Below are positions 6,113 to 8,153 of a stretch of DNA of 8,153 nt, in pieces. The stretch comes from Actinobacteria bacterium 13_2_20CM_68_14 (lineage in GTDB: Bacteria > Actinomycetota > Thermoleophilia > Gaiellales > Gaiellaceae). The position numbers and the translations under genes are program-made. Position 1 is the first letter of the stretch; every line of letters begins with the position of its first letter. Below the pieces are notes generated by a model. It made no database searches, was not told the origin of the DNA, and was given only the letters and a program-made list of their open reading frames with translations. Where the stretch lies: the NCBI GenBank assembly GCA_001914705.1, contig MNDB01000078.1, positions 1 to 8,153 on the forward strand, in the 5' to 3' direction.

Positions 6113-6191
6113 TGGATATGGACCTACTACGCTCGAACCACGCCGAAGGATTTCCCCCTTCACAGAACGCAACATCCGGGTGTCGGCGCGC

Positions 6192-6197
6192 TAGGCT
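6192..6197 (+). promoter_or_regulatory. -10 motif of the GFA gene (leaderless arrangement)
   Basis: TAGGCT lies 6 nt before the GTG at 6204, the same spacing as TATGAT before the hydrolase GTG at 3134. No ribosome binding site is present, which fits a leaderless mRNA. The rest of the 111-bp divergent spacer (6093-6203) must also hold the minus-strand promoter of the secreted-repeat gene, which I could not identify confidently. Confidence 0.45.
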
Positions 6198-6203
6198 CGG
6201 GTT

Positions 6204-6611
6204 GTGGCGACGCTACGCGGAAGCTGCCAGTGCGGAGGCGTGCGATTCGAGCTTCCGGACGACTTTCTGAGCATGTCCTTCTGCCACTGCGCCACCTGCA
6301 AGAAGATCTCGGGCGGCGCGGGCACGGCGAGCGGGGGCGTCCGGACTGAGTCGATTCGGCTGCTGGCCGGCGAGGACCTAGTCCGCACGTACCAGCCCGA
6401 CGAGGGCTCGGCGAAGACGTTCTGCTCGGTGTGCGGCTCGAACCTGTTCGGCAGCGGCTGGCCGCGCTCCGAGATCACGAGCGTCCGACTGAGCGCGATC
6501 GACACGCCGTTCGACGAGCGGCCAGAAGCACACATCTACACCCGCTCACTCGCAGCCTGGGAGACGCTCCCGGACGACGGTCTCGAGCGCTTCGAGGCGG
6601 GGCGGGGTTAA
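6204..6611 (+). CDS. GFA-family zinc-binding protein
   Basis: A 135-residue member of the Gfa-like family (Mss4-like fold). All seven zinc cysteines of the family pattern are present: Cys8 and Cys10 in CQCGG with Cys74 and Cys77 in CSVCGSN (structural zinc), and Cys27, Cys29, Cys32 in CHCATCKK (second, labile zinc). IYTRSLAAWETLPDD is the usual C-terminal motif. The founding enzyme was described as a glutathione-dependent formaldehyde-activating protein. Actinobacteria mostly use mycothiol, so that activity should not be assumed; a small-molecule adduct or zinc role is all that can be inferred. The GTG start is supported by alignment of the N-terminus and a -10 motif 6 nt upstream. Its TAA stop shares the bases TTAA with the stop of the convergent small gene. 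Confidence 0.88.
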   Translation: MATLRGSCQCGGVRFELPDDFLSMSFCHCATCKKISGGAGTASGGVRTESIRLLAGEDLVRTYQPDEGSAKTFCSVCGSNLFGSGWPRSEITSVRLSAIDTPFDERPEAHIYTRSLAAWETLPDDGLERFEAGRG

Positions 6612-6796
6612 GCCGCGCGAGCCGGCTGACGCCGCGGGGCGCACTCCGGAGCCAGCCGCACGCCCGCGGCGATCAGGTGCTCGGAGAGCCAACGCCGGGC
6701 GCGCCGCTCCCCAGACCTTCCCTCTGCCTGCGCCCGAAGGAGCTCGGCATGCTCCTGAGCGATCATGTTTCGAGCCTCGACGTCGTAGAGCAGCAT
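6608..6796 (-). CDS. Small 62-residue charged protein divergent from marR
   Basis: I do not recognise a named family. The product is short and largely helical by appearance: VEARNMIAQEHAELLRAQAEG, then an Arg-rich segment GERRARRWLSEHLIAAG, and a Pro/Arg/Ala tail. It has one cysteine and no membrane segment. Evidence that it is real: a GGAGG ribosome binding site (6802-6806) 5 nt before the ATG at 6796, a good -35/-10 promoter upstream, and a stop that meets the GFA stop exactly. An in-frame ATG at 6811 exists, but the ribosome binding site lies inside that extension, so 6796 is preferred. It shares a regulatory region with marR and is probably controlled by it. Confidence 0.68.
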   Translation of the reverse strand: MLLYDVEARNMIAQEHAELLRAQAEGRSGERRARRWLSEHLIAAGVRLAPECAPRRQPARAA

Positions 6797-6801
6797 TCCA
6801 C

Positions 6802-6806
6802 CCTCC
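6802..6806 (-). promoter_or_regulatory. Ribosome binding site deciding the small-gene start
   Basis: The minus strand reads AAGGAGGG, with GGAGG 5 nt before the ATG at 6796. It lies within the first codons of the longer alternative starting at 6811, so the shorter start is favoured. Confidence 0.7.
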
Positions 6807-6830
6807 TTCATGTATCTTTAGGTCGAACTA

Positions 6831-6842
6831 CTTGATGTCGAG
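6831..6842. promoter_or_regulatory. Putative MarR operator A
   Basis: CTTGATGTCGAG matches the perfect palindrome at 6861-6872 at 10 of 12 positions. It begins exactly 30 bp to its left and covers the predicted transcription start of the small gene (about 6836). Confidence 0.5.
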
Positions 6843-6871
6843 ACTCTAGCCGACAGATACCTTGACGTCAA
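6843..6871 (-). promoter_or_regulatory. Promoter of the small gene
   Basis: On the minus strand TTGACG (6871-6866) and TAGAGT (6848-6843) are separated by 17 bp, the optimal sigma-70 spacing. Transcription would start near 6836, giving a leader of about 40 nt with a ribosome binding site. The -35 box is half of the central palindrome. Confidence 0.65.
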
Positions 6872-6872
6872 G
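6861..6872. promoter_or_regulatory. Putative MarR operator B, perfect palindrome with both -35 boxes
   Basis: CTTGACGTCAAG is a perfect 12-bp palindrome. Each strand reads TTGACG, so one site carries the -35 element of both divergent promoters. A regulator bound here would block both genes. Autoregulation by the adjacent MarR protein is inferred from position and symmetry. Confidence 0.65.
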
Positions 6873-6889
6873 AGATTTTACGTCAAAAT
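6862..6889 (+). promoter_or_regulatory. Promoter of marR (likely leaderless)
   Basis: TTGACG (6862-6867), a 16-bp spacer and CAAAAT (6884-6889) place the transcription start at about the ATG at 6896. There is no ribosome binding site before that ATG, which agrees with a leaderless message. The -10 is weak, and TAGAAT at 6889-6894 is too close to the ATG to be the element used for a full-length product. Confidence 0.45.
6876..6887. promoter_or_regulatory. Putative MarR operator C
   Basis: TTTTACGTCAAA matches the central palindrome at 9 of 12 positions, with the ACGT core intact. It begins exactly 15 bp to the right of operator B and overlaps the marR -10 region. Confidence 0.45.
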
Positions 6890-6895
6890 AGAATT

Positions 6896-7438
6896 ATGGC
6901 GACCAAAACGAAGACAGAAGAGCGCGACCACATCGACAGGTTCCTCGAGTCGATCCGAGAGCGGTTGCCGATGCTCGACCCCGAGGTCGAGGGCATCGTC
7001 GACCGGATCCAGGGCCTCCACCGCCGCTTCCGGCGGGAAATGGACGAGACCCTCGCCGAGTTCGAGCTCGACTGGGTCGAGTACAAGCTCCTCGGCCTGC
7101 TCTCCCGAGAAGGCGAGGTCTACCGGAGCTCGCCCGGCAGGCTCGCCCGGATCATGGAGCTCTCGAGCGGTGCGATGACGAACAGGCTCGACCGCCTCGA
7201 GGAGGCAGGTCTCCTGCGGCGATTGCCGGATCCGGACGACCGGCGCGGGATCCTGGTCGAGCTGACCGCGGATGGGAAGCGCGTCTACGAGGAGGCTGTC
7301 GGCGTCCAGGCACGCAAGGAAGCGCTTGTCGCCTCCGCCCTGACCGTCGCCGAGAAGAAACAGCTGAACGCGCTGCTGCGCCGGATGATGCTCGAGTTCG
7401 AGCGCGCCGAGGGCGGCCCGCCGCCCGAAGAGTGCTAG
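6896..7438 (+). CDS. MarR-family transcriptional regulator
   Basis: A 180-residue winged-helix repressor-type protein, slightly longer than the family average because of a charged N-terminus (1-30). The core runs from about 35 to 170: a dimerisation helix, LLGLLSREGEVYRSSPGRLARIMELSSGA with recognition helix AMTNRLDRLEEAGLLRR (about 93-109), and wing DPDDRRGILVELT (112-124) with the conserved DxRG-type motif. The C-terminal helices complete the dimer interface. It most likely binds the TTGACGTCAA-type sites just upstream and represses itself and the divergent small gene; the ligand is unknown. It has two candidate sensing features none of which is obvious, apart from a lone C-terminal cysteine (Cys180). 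The TAG stop lies in the foot of the long inverted repeat that follows. Confidence 0.9.
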   Translation: MATKTKTEERDHIDRFLESIRERLPMLDPEVEGIVDRIQGLHRRFRREMDETLAEFELDWVEYKLLGLLSREGEVYRSSPGRLARIMELSSGAMTNRLDRLEEAGLLRRLPDPDDRRGILVELTADGKRVYEEAVGVQARKEALVASALTVAEKKQLNALLRRMMLEFERAEGGPPPEEC

Positions 7439-7604
7439 TGGCCTGACCGGCAACGTCGGCCATGCTTCCTGGCCCGCGATCACGCGGCGCCAGAGTCCAC
7501 GCTCGCCCTTGTCAAGGCTGCCAGCCTTGCCTGCGGACGAGCGCGGCCTCTGGCTTGGTGCTCGCGAACCAGGAAGCGGGCAACGTCACCGGTCAGACCA
7601 CTGG
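7435..7604 (-). ncRNA. Putative ~170-nt long hairpin RNA / giant imperfect inverted repeat
   Basis: The sequence folds back on itself about base 7521. Stem 1 pairs 7435-7461 with 7578-7604. Stem 2 pairs 7464-7483 with 7558-7577. Stem 3 pairs 7489-7508 with 7535-7554. The tip pairs CAAGGCT (7513-7519) with AGCCTTG (7523-7529). By hand I count about 62 Watson-Crick pairs. Eight further positions are A-C or C-A in the plus sense but G-U in the minus sense (for example 7442/7597, 7451/7588, 7473/7568, 7499/7544, 7506/7537), against only one clear opposite case inside the stems (7436/7603). That bias favours a minus-strand transcript, where it would follow the stop of the propeller-like gene by about 20 nt. 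It may be a 3'-UTR structure, terminator, small RNA or decayed mobile element. No U-tract and no obvious target duplication were seen. Confidence 0.6.
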
Positions 7605-7623
7605 GCCGCCCTGGGGCGTTGAG

Positions 7624-8153
7624 CTAACGGAGCGAATAGCGCGCGACCCTCGCCCCGGTCTTCGGGTCTGTCCGGAGCTGGTACAGACGACCGTCGGAGG
7701 CGACGCGCAGGGGCGTGCTCGCTCCGGTCCCGTCGTAACAGCACACCGCGTTGGCGGCGAGCGAGAAGCGCTTGCCGATCGAGCCTGACTGCCCGAGCCG
7801 CAGGATCATGTGCTCGGAGAGGGCCCCCGTCTGCCGAGAGACGTCGAGCTGCACGATCAGCTGGCCCCCCACGATTGCGGGCGTCAGCGCGCTCGGCGTA
7901 AGCGCCATCTGGGTGCCGCTGGTAACCCGCCAGGCGCGGACGACCTTGCCGGCACGATCGACGAGGGCGAAATGCACCTCATGTACGCCCAGCTGGGTGG
8001 CGATCAGATGCATGCCGCCGGCGAGCGGCTCGAACCTCAGGGTCTGCCGACGCTGCGCCGAAAGCGACAGCGGCCGGCCGGTCGAGGTGGTCAGAGGCGT
8101 CCAGGCCCCACTCCTCGCGGCGACCGAGTAGAGCACGCCGTTCGGGCCGACGC
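7624..8153 (-). CDS. Beta-propeller-like protein, C-terminal part
   Basis: The gene enters from beyond the right edge; about 175 residues to the TAG at 7624-7626 are visible. The sequence is rich in short beta-strand blocks separated by turns: NGVLYSVAARSG, VHFALVDRAGKVVRAWRV, SDGRLYQLRTDPKTGARVARYSL. The last block resembles blades of PQQ/YWTD-like propellers. VCCYDGTGA contains two adjacent cysteines, which suggests an extracytoplasmic protein but is not proof. The GTG at 8136 is an internal codon, since the frame stays open to the window edge. Function cannot be stated. The gene converges on marR and is followed by the long inverted repeat. Confidence 0.7.
   Translation of the reverse strand, partial: VGPNGVLYSVAARSGAWTPLTTSTGRPLSLSAQRRQTLRFEPLAGGMHLIATQLGVHEVHFALVDRAGKVVRAWRVTSGTQMALTPSALTPAIVGGQLIVQLDVSRQTGALSEHMILRLGQSGSIGKRFSLAANAVCCYDGTGASTPLRVASDGRLYQLRTDPKTGARVARYSLR

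Noticed and set aside
6812..6860. Inverted GTATCT / AGATAC pair in the marR spacer
   Set aside because: Six-base arms 37 bp apart are easily found by chance and do not align with the promoter or operator pattern.
7435..7604. Long inverted repeat read as an insertion sequence with a transposase or as a CRISPR/phage attachment site
   Set aside because: There is no open frame with transposase features, no repeated spacer units, no integrase and no clear target-site duplication at its ends.
7735..7745. Possible third copy of the GTAACAG palindrome
   Set aside because: Only GTAACAG is present. The following bases (CACACCG) do not form the second arm, and the flanks do not match the 26-bp unit.

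Overview
The window is 8,153 bases of dense, GC-rich bacterial DNA. Coenzyme F420 genes, frequent GTG/TTG starts, an MFS transporter linked to a cyclic-nucleotide-binding domain, and apparently leaderless promoters all point to an actinobacterium. The resemblance of the proteins suggests the Thermoleophilia (Gaiellales/Solirubrobacterales); that assignment is from recall, not from a search.

Layout. Bases 1-2152 (+) form a tightly coupled run: the end of cofD, then npdG (F420:NADPH oxidoreductase), cofE (F420 gamma-glutamyl ligase) and a four-helix DUF6328-type membrane protein. CofD and CofE act in F420 assembly, and NpdG exchanges hydride between F420 and NADP. A ureohydrolase (agmatinase family, -, 2130-3110) converges on this run. 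It is divergent from an alpha/beta hydrolase (+, 3134-3895) across only 23 bp. Next on the minus strand are a cyclic-nucleotide-binding-domain ORF (3898-4299) and an MFS transporter (4344-5486), which look like two halves of one broken fusion gene. A secreted-repeat protein (-, 5586-6092) follows, with a strong hairpin after its stop. A GFA-fold zinc protein (+, 6204-6611) converges on a 62-codon small gene (-, 6608-6796). That small gene is divergent from a MarR regulator (+, 6896-7438) across an operator-rich promoter region. The window ends inside a beta-propeller-like protein on the minus strand (7624 to beyond 8153).

The strongest unexplained structures are four. (1) An imperfect inverted repeat of about 170 nt (7435-7604) fills most of the gap between the convergent MarR and propeller-like genes. 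Its mismatches are strongly biased to become G-U pairs in a minus-strand RNA, which suggests a structured transcript. (2) A 26-bp palindrome-bearing repeat occurs twice, once in frame inside cofD and once supplying the npdG stop and the candidate cofE TTG start. (3) A TTGACGTCAA palindrome carries the -35 boxes of two divergent promoters and is flanked by two weaker copies, a likely MarR operator array. (4) Back-to-back -10 motifs lie 6-7 nt from GTG starts, implying divergent leaderless transcription from a 23-bp spacer.

No tRNA, rRNA, CRISPR array or insertion-sequence transposase was seen. No gene-free stretch exceeds 300 bases.
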